DNA from: Sipunculus nudus
Lineage: Eukaryota; Annelida; Sipuncula; Golfingiida; Sipunculidae
Reading direction: 5' to 3'
Assembly (NCBI GenBank): GCA_026874595.1
Contig: CM049311.1
Location: forward strand, 67,896,453 to 67,960,452
DNA length: 64,000 nt
Position 1 is the stretch's first letter; each line of letters opens with the position of its first letter. The translations under genes and the position numbers were made by a program. The notes under the pieces were generated by a model, which did no database searches, was not told where the DNA came from, and worked only from the letters and a program-made list of their open reading frames with translations. Below, one piece after another: positions 25,271 through 37,459 of this stretch.

Positions 25271-25648
25271 TTGAATTCTAGTTGTGCCTTTTATTAAAAG
25301 CGATCGCTTTAGAATTACCGTGTTTCGTTCACTGCCTATTTAGTATTCAGCGTGCTTATAAATATAGATGGGCCATAGTTGGAAAAGCAGGCGATTTATT
25401 GTATTCGTCTTATGAATATAAATAAGCCTCCGGGGTATTAGAGTTTTTAAGGACGTGCAGACGATTATTTAGGGGTCAGACACAAAATGGAGCCTGCAGA
25501 GACACCAAGTGCCGTCCGCCACAGTGAACAAAGGGGTGTTGTTCAGTGAGGTGCCGCTACCCAGCGACCAGTTAAGTGCTGTCCAATGAGGTGCCACTGC
25601 CCCTTGACCGAGAGATGTCCTGTGAGGTGCTGCCAACCTTTTCCCTTG
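25271..25648. repeat. Composite repeat block 5, truncated by a LINE relic
   Basis: Leader with TATAAATAAGCC near 25417 and 'aaggacgtgcagacgatta', a few minisatellite units, then an abrupt switch near 25648 to reverse-transcriptase-like sequence. Confidence 0.6.
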
Positions 25649-27130
25649 GGCACCAGAAATGGGTAACTTTTATCGGGTTACAACAAGCAGGATACAGAAA
25701 GGAATACAGCACCATAGATCATGCTTTTGTTTTACAAGCTTTGTTTTCTAAATATTTCTACAAACGAAAGCAGCGGTTTGATTGGACATTTGTGGAATTT
25801 AGCAAAGCTTTTGACCCTGTACAACATGAATTATTGAGGTATACACTACTCAAGCAACATATATAGTAAGATACTTAAAATCATCAGATCTATGTTAGCC
25901 AAAATGCAATCATGTATCAATACAGACAAAGGGGTTACGAATTATATCAAATATCAAAATTATATCGGCACGAGGCAGGGCTGTGTGGAGATTCATTTTC
26001 TTTACTCTATATTTATTGACGAATATTTAAAAAAATGAATAATTTTGACTCTAAAGCAAATTAAATTATTAAAAATCTACCGAATATAATGACTAGGATT
26101 ATTACTGATGATATTATTAAACATATACGGTTGGCAGACCTCATAAGCAAATTCACCATTTTCAAGAGTTTTTTTTTAAATATGAACCAAAATAAATATG
26201 GATAAAACATATATAAAGAGTTAAGGTACTCCTAAAAGAGGAGGTAAAGTATGGGAAAATAAAAAAAAGTAATTGTACAACAGAAAAATTGATGTCGTTT
26301 CTCACTACATATATATTGTAATTATTTTTACATCCAAATCATCATGGGCTAGGGCACATCAACAACAGACAATGCAGGCTAACAAAGCTATGTGTTATTA
26401 AGAACTTCAGTAAAAAGCAAGGGAATTTGACAGTTACACAACTTTTAAATTATAAAATCGTATGGTTTAACCAATTTTGACGTATGGGTGTGAGATTCGG
26501 GTCCATTCAAAAAATGAAAAACAATAGAAACAGTTCACCATAAATTTTGTAAATATGTTTTATGTATATAGTTGATAATACTCCCAATACAGCAGTTTTG
26601 GGTAACTGTAGAGGCCTGCCACTTTATGTCACATATGCAGTCCGTTGCATAAAATACTGGTTAAAAACTGTTCACATGGAGGAAAATAGATTATATTGCA
26701 AAAAATACATTAGGACTCGATTATTTCAAGCGGTAGTTCAGGCGGGATTCGGGTAGGTGTGGCTTGTAGAATCTATGGGAGACATAAACAATTCTATTAA
26801 TAATTTTATACAACGAATAGATAAAAATTGGCATAATGTTTACTCCTGCAATAAAGTTCTGAGGAATCTTCAGTTATTTTTATTGTTTGCAAAATAAACA
26901 AGCACTCGCTCAATTGAGATGCTGCAATCACAGACTAGCTAAAGAATCGTGTCGACACAAAAAATACAGAAAATGAGAGACTTCTGTTAAATATAAGAAA
27001 AGATTTGATACAACCTCATGAACATAATTTCAAAAGAATACCTAATTTAAAAAATTCAAAAGAAATTGCGAATTTAGCAGCTTTTCTTTATAATGATTGT
27101 TTTCAGAGACGGCAAATGCTGGAAAGTTAA
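25649..27130 (+). pseudogene. 5'-truncated LINE: RT core and C-terminal part of ORF2
   Basis: A plus-strand frame at 25650-25866 reads QAGYRKEYSTIDHAFVLQ, FSKAFDPVQHELL and LRYTLLK, the RT palm blocks that follow the fingers in non-LTR RTs. Later pieces in shifting frames read GTRQGC (about 25970), FIDEYLKK, NTPNTAVLGNCRGLPLYVTY (about 26580), IKYWLK and a last stretch NLAAFLYNDCFQRRQMLES ending at a stop at 27128-27130. Several stops and frame changes make it inactive. The endonuclease, ORF1 and RT start are absent. Confidence 0.8.
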
Positions 27131-27399
27131 CATTTATAGCATGGCTTTATACCACAACAATACATAACATAATAATTGTTCTTTTTTATAGAGAAATGAG
27201 CGAATATGTATAATGGTATCAGCCAAAACGAAGTTTTGCGGATACTATGTTTTTGACCGGGTTCCGCCGCCGCCGCCGCGTTCGTCTCCAGAGAACTCCT
27301 TCTGAGACTACTGGACTGATTTTTCCGAAACTTACACCAGTTATCGGGTAACATGTGAACTTTTGCCTAACCTATTGGCGTTGACCTCTAACCTTTCCT

Positions 27400-28110
27400 C
27401 TCTGCCCAGCGTCCATTTGTGCGTTTGTTTCCACACATTAACCCACATATCTCGGGAACCGTTTGACGTTCAGGAAAATTTTTTTTGTACAAATGTAGCC
27501 CCTGGATAGCTTTATATCATACACAAAAAATTGTGGCGCCTCCTGCAACTATATTTGCAAAGTGTCCATCTGTTCGTCTGCCTTGGGTTTAAAACAATCA
27601 TATCTCCGCAGTGGTGACTTATTTACCTGAAATTTGGCATGCGTATACATCCTGGATAGCTTTCTTGGTTTTATGACAGGTGGCGCCACCTACATTCACG
27701 TTTACGCTGCAGACATCCATGCTTATATATCTGGACTGGTTTGACGTATCTTCCTGGAAATTTGCATGTGTATAGATCTCACATAGCTTACTATCATAGG
27801 CGACCGTCTGTTTGTCTGCCGTGGGATAGAATCACTCATATCTCGTCAGTGGTTTCATATATCTGCCTAAAATATTATTTTATTTTATGACAGGTGGCGC
27901 CACCTACATTCTAGTTTACGCTACAGACATCGAAGCTCATATCTCGGGAACCGTTTGACCGATTGGGCCAAAATTTTGCATGTGTATAGATCTCACATAG
28001 CTCTTCATCCTACAAGAAAAACTGGAGGGCCACATGCAACAATTTTTGGGCTAAAATCACTCATATCTCAGTAGTGGTTTGACTTATCTTTGTAAAAGGA
28101 GGATCTTATG
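27400..28110. repeat. Diverged alternating tandem repeat ('tatctcgggaaccgtttgac' family)
   Basis: Two related phrases alternate: 'atatctcgggaaccgtttgac' (27448, 27945, with a variant near 27725) and 'catatctc(c/a)g(c/t)agtggttt' (27598, 27835, 28070). They are followed by 'aattttgcatgtgtatagat' and 'ctcacatagct'. The palindromic phrase GGTGGCGCCACC occurs near 27681 and 27893, giving a dimer period of about 212 bp. No protein is evident. Confidence 0.6.
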
Positions 28111-29029
28111 CAAGAAAAAGGTGGCGACAAGTTCAGTATTTGGCTTACGAGTTATGGTCAAGATGGACAAAGGAATACCTGTTTAAGATTCTCATGGGAG
28201 ATCCAACTATCTCCAAATAAGCCCACCTCCGACCCCCGAAACTGAGCGATAATGGGTGTTCTGGAATTTATCGATAAAAAAAAATACAAAATCAAACAGC
28301 AATAATTATTTGCAGAAGATAGTAGAACATTCGCTGTGCACCGATGCTTATTTTACACTTTTATTTTTCATCTTAAGAGTTATTTCAAAAGCTTATAATA
28401 CATCAAGAACGTACTAGTAAACGTGATTGAAATATAAAGATATTATGGCCAATAGAACTTGAAAATGTACGTGTCAGCTTGCTTATAACGTGCATGTTAA
28501 GCCTACATGTCATCAAATTTGAACAACGTGGAAAATTCGAATTACATAAGGCTCGGGCGGGTCCAGATGTGGTGAACCGAAATAGAACTCATGAAATACT
28601 AATGAGTGCGCTGTTTTCGTCCTGTATGTGATACTCTCAATACTCGTATTGTATTTGATAGTGCACTTGCTGATTTGCCTGATAACACACATGAAGATTT
28701 GCCTTGTCTGTGGGATACGTCACTTACAGATTCGTTCCCATAAAAACACTTGCAGAATACAATTTGAACAGGCAGTACCGGACATATTGTCAACATTTCT
28801 AGCCGCGAACAAAGGTATTCTTAGTACGACCCCGAACGATTAAAGTCTTGATCTAATATGATTTGTGGAAGAGACCTAATGCTGCGCCCAGGGATTCATT
28901 TGCTTAGTATAATGGCACTGAAAGCGTTTTATAAAATTTAGTCATATCAATAAGATAACCTCTGCAAGCTGCTTCAGATACAGCGGAAAGCAGTGAAAGC
29001 CCCGAATCTAGCAATGGCCCTAAAGTATC
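28111..29029. other. Spacer between repeats and the A segment
   Basis: No supported gene. One frame near 28620-28740 reads RPVCDTLNTRIVFDS and THEDLPCLWDTSLTDSFP before a stop. It looks protein-like but has no start, clear splice sites or partner exons. Confidence 0.25.
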
Positions 29030-30865
29030 GCATCAGATGTGTGTGGACTGCTCATTCAAATACCCCACACATCTTTCTTGCTAATAAGGGGGAACTGAAA
29101 AGAAATAAATAAAACCGAACGTGAAAATAATCTTTTGTAAACTGGGCGGGGGATTGGGGGGTCCTACAGGACTCAGGTTCATATTTTTACCGGCGTATTA
29201 TCAAAAGAATCATTCAAGCAGTTGCTGAGAAAAATTGTACCAACAATTTGTATTCGTGAGAAGATTTGCTCTATCTATTTCAGACCCATCGGAAATTCAT
29301 TATGGCCGCTAGGCAGCGACCGTGGAATTCCTTTCATTCGCATCATTTTAAAAATCGTTCAGACACAGTTGCCGAGAAAGATAACAAAGATAAGGGGTTA
29401 TGCACCACTGAATTTAAGACCCCCCAGATATCCAGAATTTTATGAAAGTTGGATATATACTAGAAGCTCCAACCACAACTTCATCGTTGAAGATGAGCGT
29501 CATGTATTTCAAATTTCCATATTACAGGGAGCAGGTGATAGGGTTAAAATCATAACGTCCATCAATTACATCGTTACAATAGAAATGCGCGCCTGCTTTA
29601 CGTTTATTATATAGCAGACCAGATGTTGAGGCTCAACCGTGCTAAAGACCTGGCTCCCTGAAAGACGACCATTTCCGATTGAACAATATATGCCTTTCTC
29701 TATCCATTACAAGGGACATTAGCACTCCGACCTGTTGCTAGTGTGACACGTGTATGAAGCGACCACTTGTTCATCAACTAAGCTGAAATGATATAGCAGT
29801 CTCGAATTTCAAACGAGGTATTTATTTCTAAGGCATGGTAAAATCATTTTATAATTAAAAACAATGCCGAGTTAAATACTGCTGACTTTATTCTGTTGTT
29901 TCACTATCTTAAAACATTCAGAATAAAAGATCATAAGAAGCCTTAATCAGATAAATATCTACATTGAACCAACAATGGAGTGTATACACAACTGCAGTCC
30001 GTTCCACCCCTTGTCCATCTATTTTTTCGCGGGTTTTTTTTCGCAAAGAACGCAAAAACTTTTGCCCCTAGGACAGAATAAGGAAAATGTGTAATTAACT
30101 ATTGTGAAAATAATCTGTAGCGACATGTTACCACCAGTCAAAGAAATGGGCATGGTAGGAAACAGTGATGACGTCGTAGCAAACTATGTGCACAGAAGAG
30201 GCACCTATATTCGCGAGACTAATAATCAAGAGCTGTCGACCTCTGTTTACAGTAAGACTTGGATTCTGTTCATGCACGTGCTTCATTGTTACCAAATGAC
30301 CATATCCCGGAATTATAAACAATGGTCACTTGTTAGGGACTCCAAGATCCACGGATATATATACTAGGCATGTCAACCGGGCCGTAAACTGAACACTTAT
30401 ACCATAAGCAGGTGAGGTAACAAAATTATAAACATTTTCCTCCGGCACTTGTGCAAATTTTGTTTGGCAAGTCTGTCTCATCTAGAGTAAATGGGTGGAC
30501 AGAGGTTGGGGAATGGAGTCTAATCATAGTCAGGAAAAAAGCATAACGTTAATCATTATTTCCATAATAGTTAATTACGCATTTTCCTCTTTTTGTCCTC
30601 GGGGAAAAGGTTTTGGCAACCATTAATTTCCAAAAAAAAAAAACGGATGGACAGTGATGGTGGAACGGACTATAATGCAGGGCACTCTCCATGGCTCATA
30701 AGATGTCTTTTGGTAGTATGTTGGTTTCTTTGTTGTACAGTTATAATAACATTCCAGTGTACTTCAAAACATCTCTGTTGGTTTTTCAGTGATTTGTTAT
30801 TATAACATATTAATTAATACCAAATTCTAACAATCAGTATCCGAGCACAAAATTTAAAGTTGTAC

Positions 30866-31116
30866 TCAGATGTAAGTGAGTCTTCTCACGTAGTACACCC
30901 AGTCTGGTGCGGCATTCCATGAACCGTCAAGATCATCTGTGACGTCATAAAGATGACAGACTCTGATAAGCAAGGAGAAACTGAACGCAAAACAGGAGTC
31001 GGAGCCACAGCAAAAGTCGGCGCAATGTAATCTGCTTCTGACTGTTGCGACATCTGTAGGGGACCTAGAAGGTAGTTGACCTTTCGTCTGTAGGTACCAA
31101 AATGGCTCAGGTTTTA
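30866..31116 (-). CDS. Gene A exon 3: C-terminal PAN/apple-like domain
   Basis: Last coding exon of a secreted PAN/mucin-like protein. The acceptor (cttgtttttag) is followed by 251 nt in phase 1 ending LTYI-stop. Cysteine-bearing blocks LHCADFCCGSDSCFAFSF and CHLYDVTDDL fit the C-x-C-C-x-C spacing of PAN/apple domains, which commonly bind carbohydrate or protein. There is no membrane segment after it. Together with 31345-31794 and 33266-33332 it gives a 255-residue product. Confidence 0.75.
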
Positions 31117-31344
31117 CTAAAAACAAGTGAGCAATAAAACATGAATCACATTAATATGAATTAATGAATTATTAACTTATGAGAAAATAACATGGGGTCG
31201 TTTTAAAACACAAAATGCATGAAAAAAATTATAAACTATAATAATAAAAATTCTCTAGAATTAAGTTCATTTTCAGCTTTGCACTCTAATTACACAATAA
31301 CGTGAAATAATTGCTTTTATTGTATTTATATAAGAATTACTTAC

Positions 31345-31794
31345 AGATTCCGGGAGGAACGGTTGTCGTGGCGGCTAATGTCGTTGTCTCACGTGACTCC
31401 GTGGACACGGCGCTTGGATGAGTAGTAGTGGTTGGTAGAGCGGTAGTTTGGAGAGTGCTTGGTTGAGTAGTAGTGGTTGGTAGAGCGGTAGTTGGGAGAG
31501 TGCTTGGTTGAGTAGTAGTGGTTGGTAGAGCGGTAGTGGGGAGAGTTGTCGTTTCAGCTTCATCGTATTCGTAAAAATCATAGTTATGATCTGATTCGAA
31601 AGATACCGATGGACCATATTTGACCTTATTCTGTTCGCAATCTTTACTATCAAACTCCCAGTTGAACGATAAGCACTTTGGCGACACCCGTTGGAGACAC
31701 AAAGTCTTACACTCACTGAGTCCATTGACTCTATCCTCCGAAAACATGTTATTCTCGTGTATTTTTTTCCCTCTGTATACTGTCCATGTTACAC
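31345..31794 (-). CDS. Gene A exon 2: N-terminal PAN/apple-like domain and short mucin-like repeat
   Basis: The 450-nt exon is phase 1 at both ends, with donor T|GTAAGT and a weaker AAG acceptor (tttttaag). After VTWTVYRGKKIHE comes LSECKTLCLQRVSPKCLSFN, then KDCEQNKVKYGPS, a PAN/apple-like cysteine pattern. From about residue 80 of the exon the sequence is Thr/Pro-rich with three units of the type TLPTTALPTTTTQPS, a likely O-glycosylation domain. A and B agree closely in the cysteine-rich part and differ mainly in repeat number. Confidence 0.8.
31420..31548. repeat. 45-bp coding minisatellite, about 3 copies (gene A)
   Basis: In-frame 45-bp units encoding TLPTTALPTTTTQPS. The homologous array in gene B has about 23 units. 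Confidence 0.9.
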
Positions 31795-33265
31795 CTTAAA
31801 AATAAGAAAAAAGTTCAATCCCCAAATTTACACGAACCAAGTTTCGTTTAAATTCCCAAAAAACGACTTTTCCGATATCTGGTGTTATTAAAGGAAAGTA
31901 TTCCGATATTTGACGTCTATTAATTAAACATAATCCCTTGAACCTTTTATAGAACTAAGCAGGACAGCGCTGATCCCAATGCACACAGGGTGTTCGTTTT
32001 TTATATATCCATGTGTTTATGACATATGGGGCCTACCAATTAATCCAAATTATTCACTGAAGACCCTTGCCGGGGAGTCAGACAAACCAAAGTTTTGTTA
32101 TGGGTGTTTTGTAACTAGCAACCTTTTCAACTTACGCACATATGCATGCGACCTTCTTGGTTTACATGTTTTATTTGTCAACAATGTTGTGTTTACTAAC
32201 AGCTTGTAGATTTGCAGGAAAAAATACACAGAAGAAGAAAAGCAAATGAAAAACATCCGCTGTAAACTTGAAAAATCATGATTTGTGAAAATGCGCGGTA
32301 CGGCCACCAGATACCGTGCGCGCTTTGCTTATGTTTTGCGCAACTGATCGCCCCTGAAACAAGTTATTTTGAGTTTTCACAGGAGTAACGGTTTCAGATT
32401 AAAATATTAGCGTTTACCATAATATTTTCAGGAAAGCCCCCTAAACTTACAATTAAACCAAAAAAACACCAGCAACGGTAGTATATGCTTTATACCTTTC
32501 ATATTTAGAAGAAATCATTTTTACCTATGAACATCAAGACTCTCTGTCGGTTTATAAAAAAAATCAATAATATGTCGTATTACATGCCGCTCGTCATCTT
32601 TTGTTGCATACTGTATTACAGTATGTCAGAAAGCCATACAAAACGAGATTTGCGGTTGAACTGAAACTTTTTTTCATTTTAGGCATATGTGTGTACCCGA
32701 TCAAAATCATTTCATAATATGACATGTCAAGAACACGTTTGCGCTGGCCTAGGTTTGCGCTTTATGAGTACTTTCTGGTTGATGCATGAGTTGATGAAAA
32801 AACTCTCACACCAAATTACCTCACGTGGTCGCGAACTATAAAAAATATAGGTTAATAGTTCTGAGAAAAACTGGATACCCTTTGAATCAAACATTAATAT
32901 TATTGATGTAACATAGTTTTAGTATTATTACTCACGAGAACATTGACAGAAATAATCAGAAATTTATTACACAGATGCCAAAGAAAAAGGAACTTAAGCT
33001 ATGAATAACTAGAGGGACCCCTGGTATCTTTAATGCGGACACATCTCTTTTACGGGTCTTGATATTTTTCGAAAAGTGCCGAGATTTTGCCAATTTATCA
33101 AGAACCCACTATTATAGAAACATTATGAGGTGCCTCCAGTGTCCGCAATTTGAAGCTTCTACTGTATCGGAGATATTTAAAGATATGATGAATATTTAAA
33201 GTGATATATCATTTAAAGTGATATATTATATATAATATAAGGAAATTATATATATCAATACTTAC

Positions 33266-33332
33266 TGAAAACCGCTGTCGTCCTAATGGCAATGTAAAAG
33301 CAGAGGAAATAGACGATACGAACCAGCGTCAT
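33266..33332 (-). CDS. Gene A exon 1: start codon and signal peptide
   Basis: ATG at 33330-33332 opens 22 codons beginning MTLVRIVYFLCFYIAIRT, a hydrophobic secretion signal. A consensus donor (TTTTCA|GTAAG) leaves the exon in phase 1, matching the incoming phase of exon 2. The same exon exists in gene B (44302-44362) two codons shorter, which supports the start choice. The intron to exon 2 is about 1.47 kb. Confidence 0.7.
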
Positions 33333-33454
33333 ACTTATTTGTGTATTTGAAAAAGCTGTCCAAGGAGCAGTTACAATCAGTACCTGTAACAGCAACGTTT
33401 ACTGTGCAAGTGAAATCCGAAGTCTTATATCAGGAACAGTATGACAAAGACCAT

Positions 33455-33468
33455 GGTACCATGGCAAC
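33455..33468. promoter_or_regulatory. RFX X-box-like motif upstream of gene A
   Basis: GGTACCATGGCAAC matches the animal RFX X-box consensus (GTHNYYATRRNAAC) at 13 of 14 positions, differing at the second. It lies 122 bp between motif edge and start codon, the same as in gene B. Function is inferred from the motif and its retained position. Confidence 0.45.
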
Positions 33469-34019
33469 TAATGCAGAGTCCGAGTTTCACCTTTTCCTGG
33501 TTCAACTTGGAAACTGATTTGCCCATTGGTTTTAATTCACCGTAAGAAATGGGTATTATTATTCGATACTCGTGGGCGGTTAGGCTTTTACTGCTTGGTG
33601 TGTTTTCTGTATACTATCTGAAGTTATATATAGTAATAATGAATTATTCATTTCAAATATCACTGCCTATTTTTTCACATACCAGTGAAGGGATAAAAAC
33701 ATGACACGAACATGTACATACATAATGCATAAATTTTCAGTTCTCAAAGGAGCGCAAGTCTCAGATTAATGTTATAAATGGACGATCAAGGTTCGCACTT
33801 GACGTGTTTGTGCTTGCTATGAGGCCTACTTTTACCAGGTCACTTGGGGGCGAGGTCTATACTTTAAAAGTGCAATCCAAGTAGATGCCGGATACAAGCT
33901 GAAAGTGAGGCCGATCTGGAACAATACCATCCCTATGGGGTCATCCTTGATCTGCTTTTGTGATGAGAGACCGACTTGACAACCAATCTGGATGACGCTG
34001 CATGTCTGATATGCAAAAA

Positions 34020-34065
34020 TCACCCCCCCCCCCCCTTCCCCCCCCCCCCCCCCAAAAAAAAAACC
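34020..34065. repeat. C-rich tract followed by A run
   Basis: Long runs of C interrupted by TT, then AAAAAAAAA. Absent at the corresponding place in unit B (about 45055). Similar C tracts occur at about 34817-34829, 35238-35258, 38676-38690 and 38706-38720. Confidence 0.85.
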
Positions 34066-35097
34066 AACAGCCTGTTTGCTTTGAAATCGGCGTTTTCTGT
34101 GCTATTTTCATATAGTGATAGACGTCATCAATATATATTTTATATCCATTTTGTTGTAATACAAATAACTACTTAATATCTGTATGCACATAAAATATCA
34201 TATTACATAAAAGGCAGCGAGATTCGACATTAGAGTGCCTTCCACCAGCATTTTTTTAATTACGATGTGCGGCTCCGATGTCAAATGAAAATTTCACCGG
34301 TATAAAGGAGTTATCAATTGGTATTCGGGACGTGTTGCAATCAGAGATGTGTTGCCATATTTTTTAAATGAATATTTGTCACATTTAGTGAGTCCACTGT
34401 ATAATATTTAAATAATTGATTTTATTTGATACACTATTTTCAAATTTTTTTTTTATCAAAATTAAAACAAGTGATAAAATATTTGCGTTCATGTGAACAA
34501 AATAACACTGCAAAACACAGAATAAAATGGTTTCATTGAAAAGAATATTTGATAACATTTTCCACCAGTCGAGAACTCCTTCTATCCTCGGTAGTAGGGA
34601 TAATTAATGTTTCCACTGTAAAATTTGACAGGCCAGTGTAAGCTATTATGAAGAGCTAGGGCCTTGGGACATTATGGGCATCAAAAAGAAAATAATAGAA
34701 AGAAAAAAAGGAGCATACCGGTAAATACAGAAAAAACAATCCATTTTGTTCTTACATGAAAATTAAGTTATTTGGGGTTGGATATGGTGAGGGGGGGGGT
34801 TACCAATTAAAAGACCCCCCCCCCCCCCTCCTATGTCTTCCACAAGTATCTTCTCAATCTGAATGTGCAGTAATTTGAACATTTCTGTAGTGACAAAGAT
34901 TTATCTGCTTCAAAATTATGCATTCACATATGTCTAGCCAATTTTTAAACTTCATATATTAATATTCGTTACACGTCAGGTATTTTATTAGATTGCGTGA
35001 ATACCCCCTTAGGATGACTTTTTAATGTGAATAGGACTATTATATTTCACTTATGCATTCAGAAGATGTGCTCTCACATTTTAAACTGAATATTCAT

Positions 35098-35185
35098 TGT
35101 TACGAAGAGAAATTGTTGAGGGGAAAATCCTGGGCTGATCAAGTCCGGCGCACAAGTCCGGCGAACCAACCGCTTCGCTAGAAAA
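35098..35185 (-). mobile_element. Degenerate tRNA-like SINE head fragment
   Basis: Shares 'ttacgaaga-aaattgttgagggg' and 'cacaagtcc-gcgaaccaaccgc' with 35373-35460, but the box B region is lost. It appears to be a second, older or damaged copy of the same tRNA-related repeat. Confidence 0.45.
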
Positions 35186-35372
35186 GCAAGCTTCACTAGC
35201 GAGACAGTTCGGTCCGCTTTTATGTCACCCCGTAACACCCCCCCCCCCCCCCCCCCCCTTGAGAGCGTTCTGCTATCAGAACAAGACTAATTATCCCAGG
35301 AGTCACACTCTGGTGAGCTTATTCCCTGGGCCACAAAGTTTACTGTCACGTTAGACGAGCCCCCATTTGGTT

Positions 35373-35460
35373 ACGAAGACAAATTGTTGAGGGGAAAAAT
35401 CCGGGAGTCGAACCCAGGTCGGTGCCGCACAAGTCCTGCGAACCAACCGCTCCGCTAGAC
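35373..35460 (-). mobile_element. tRNA-like SINE head with intact boxes A and B
   Basis: The minus strand reads TAGCGGAGCGGTTGG (box A-like, 35443-35457) and GGGTTCGACTCCCGG (box B, 35401-35415), the internal promoter of tRNA genes and SINEs. The rest does not fold into an obvious cloverleaf with an anticodon I can assign, so I treat it as SINE-derived rather than a functional tRNA gene. No clear counterpart was found in unit B. Confidence 0.5.
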
Positions 35461-36689
35461 TATTTCACATAAGAACTAAATGCTCGCTCCAAAACGTACG
35501 TTGCACGGATAATTGCTTGTATATAAAATAGATATAATATTATAATGTATATATAATATTCATATTCAAATGTTATATTTGATATCAGTTGTAGTTTTGA
35601 TATCAATAAGTATCATTGATGCATAAGGTTTCAAAGCTAGAACAGGCATTTGTAGAATTTTTTTTTTATTTCATCTTTAGATATTGAAATTATATAATAC
35701 TATATGCAAGAGACAACTTCGCAGATGAAAAAAACTAATGATTCTACGGTTAGAATTCTTTACATATAATAAAGAAATATTTAAATTGATATTCAGAGGC
35801 TCTGTATAAAAGTCAACGCTGATGCGCGAGGCTTGGTATATACTTAAAGGATGCCGGCCTTGTGAATTCTTTATATAAACAACTGAATACTTTTTAACAG
35901 TATTTAAGCCAAAATCTCTACAAATAGGGATTCATACGCCTGTTGTTAGACCAATTTGGGGCTCCATTTAAGCGGGAATATTACAACATAGCAGCTGAAA
36001 GGACCTTCCTCCTTTTTCCCACATGCCTTCGCCTCGCGATTGCCATGTATATCATTTCACTGGGATATTACCAATACTTAGACAAGTGATACGATGTTCC
36101 TTCCTGCCCCTACTTAATCCGGTTATATGCCTCTGGTAAAACGGTCAGTAAATGTTAAAAACGAGGATACGAGTTTAATTTTAGCTGGTATCGAAACCAT
36201 TAAACGTATATTTATTTGCAAATGGTATAATCCTGTGTCGTGTTGTTAAGCAGAAAACCGCCAGTCAAAGAACATGCAATGGATCCGTTTCCTATACATC
36301 TCCTAATATATATTGTAGTCTAAACTCTCAATGTATGGATATCAGACTCAATTTGTGGCAGGGCCTAATAATATTGGGTACGATAAAAAAAAGGGCTACA
36401 TTCAACCTTGTTTCCTGTATCCACCGAACATGTTTATGACACCATCCATTACGAATAACAACCCGGGGCACAAGACAAGGCCTCCATGTGGTATAACCAA
36501 ACACGGAAGATACTTTGGCATGTGTGAAATCAGAATATATCTCTCATGGTATAGAGACATTACTTACGATGATGTAGAGCTCAAGTTCGGATTTCGACTG
36601 GATGGTGATGGACTCGGACTTGGACTCGAAAGGCAAGGACACAAGAAATCAGGCCGAGTCATATATCACATATATCTAATAGTTCCATC

Positions 36690-37075
36690 ACAGGTCTTAA
36701 GTCTGCTTAACATATTTTCTGCCTCAATCAGCATCATGTTTAGTAAGGTGTACATTAACATCTCCTCCCTAAATAAGATCAATATTGAAATCATTAGACA
36801 TATTAAATTCTTTTTAAAAAAAAAGTTTTAACTTGTTGTCTTTCATAATTTTGTGCACAGGTTGTAACAGGCATACAATGAAGACCTTCAATTTCACATT
36901 CAATGAGGATATATCTTCCAATATGATCAATACTTTTATTTATCTCCTTAAATTCAACATTTTCACCAACGAGTAAAGGTACTCCACAGGATTTGATGCT
37001 CCTATAAGATGGATAGATTTTACCACGCCATTGGTCAGACCATTTGGTTTCATCTTTTTTTATTGAGGGACATTC
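36690..37075 (-). pseudogene. Degenerate LINE endonuclease fragment
   Basis: Minus-strand translation shows KWSDQWRGKIYPSYRSIKSC, GVPLLVGENVEFKEI, HIGRYILIECEIEGL and, after frame changes, a GGD-N block, in the order seen in L1-like AP endonucleases (…GGxI…GVxILF…GRYIxxxxEIEG…GGDFN). Stops break the frame. It lies downstream, on the same strand, of ORF1-like sequence at 37.9-38.2 kb, so both probably come from one element. Confidence 0.6.
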
Positions 37076-37441
37076 TTATTCAGGGAATCTCATATTGAAA
37101 GATAGGACCTGATATTGTATAGGGTCTGGTCATAAGTATGGGTATTTAATGTTATTAAAGTGGTTTGTTTTCTCTTATGTCACTCAGCTGATCATGGAAC
37201 AAGACCTTCTTAACAGTAAATAAACATGAAAACCATAAAACATTTAACATGATTTTCAGGTCATTTAAATGCCAGACAGTTAATTACTTTGATACATGTT
37301 TATTGGGATGTGGGTAACTTTTGGTATGATTCACCATATTTTATTTCTCTGACATCACCTTTCAAATATTTTAAGAATACTTTAATAACCAGCCCATGTT
37401 CAAGCGTCTTTAAACATTGGATAGTTTCTTGTCATATTAAA

Positions 37442-37459
37442 GAGTTGAAGCACCTCTTT
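37442..37459. repeat. Target-site duplication, left copy
   Basis: GAGTTGAAGCACCTCTTT, repeated exactly at 37864-37881 and flanking the SINE. Confidence 0.9.

Larger units (their letters stand above)
29030..36572. repeat. Segmental duplication unit A (carries gene A)
   Basis: Aligns in order with 38276-47968. Shared landmarks include the starts 'gcatcagatgtg', the 'tatggccgc(t/c)aggcagcga' stretch (29300 and 38550), 'gacctctgtttacagt' (30238 and 39610), all three exons of the gene, and the 'ggtttcaaagctagaacagg' block (35627 and 47032). Divergence is clearly greater than in the 11-25 kb duplication, so this is the older event. Confidence 0.85.

Noticed and set aside
29222-29614. 130-codon plus-strand open frame
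   Set aside because: The paralogous stretch in unit B (about 38465-38915) carries C tracts, stops and indels that do not respect the frame, and there is no recognisable domain.
31375-31725. Alternative minus frame overlapping gene A exon 2 (and 42604-42807 in gene B)
   Set aside because: A shadow of the real exon. It does not connect to exon 1 or exon 3 in phase.
35401-35460. Functional tRNA gene
   Set aside because: Boxes A and B are present, but I cannot form a full cloverleaf with an anticodon stem, and a damaged copy of the same unit lies 275 bp away, which fits a SINE relic.
36331-36831. 166-codon plus-strand open frame
   Set aside because: The first half is broken in unit B (47.73-47.97 kb) and the second half runs antisense through a LINE endonuclease relic.
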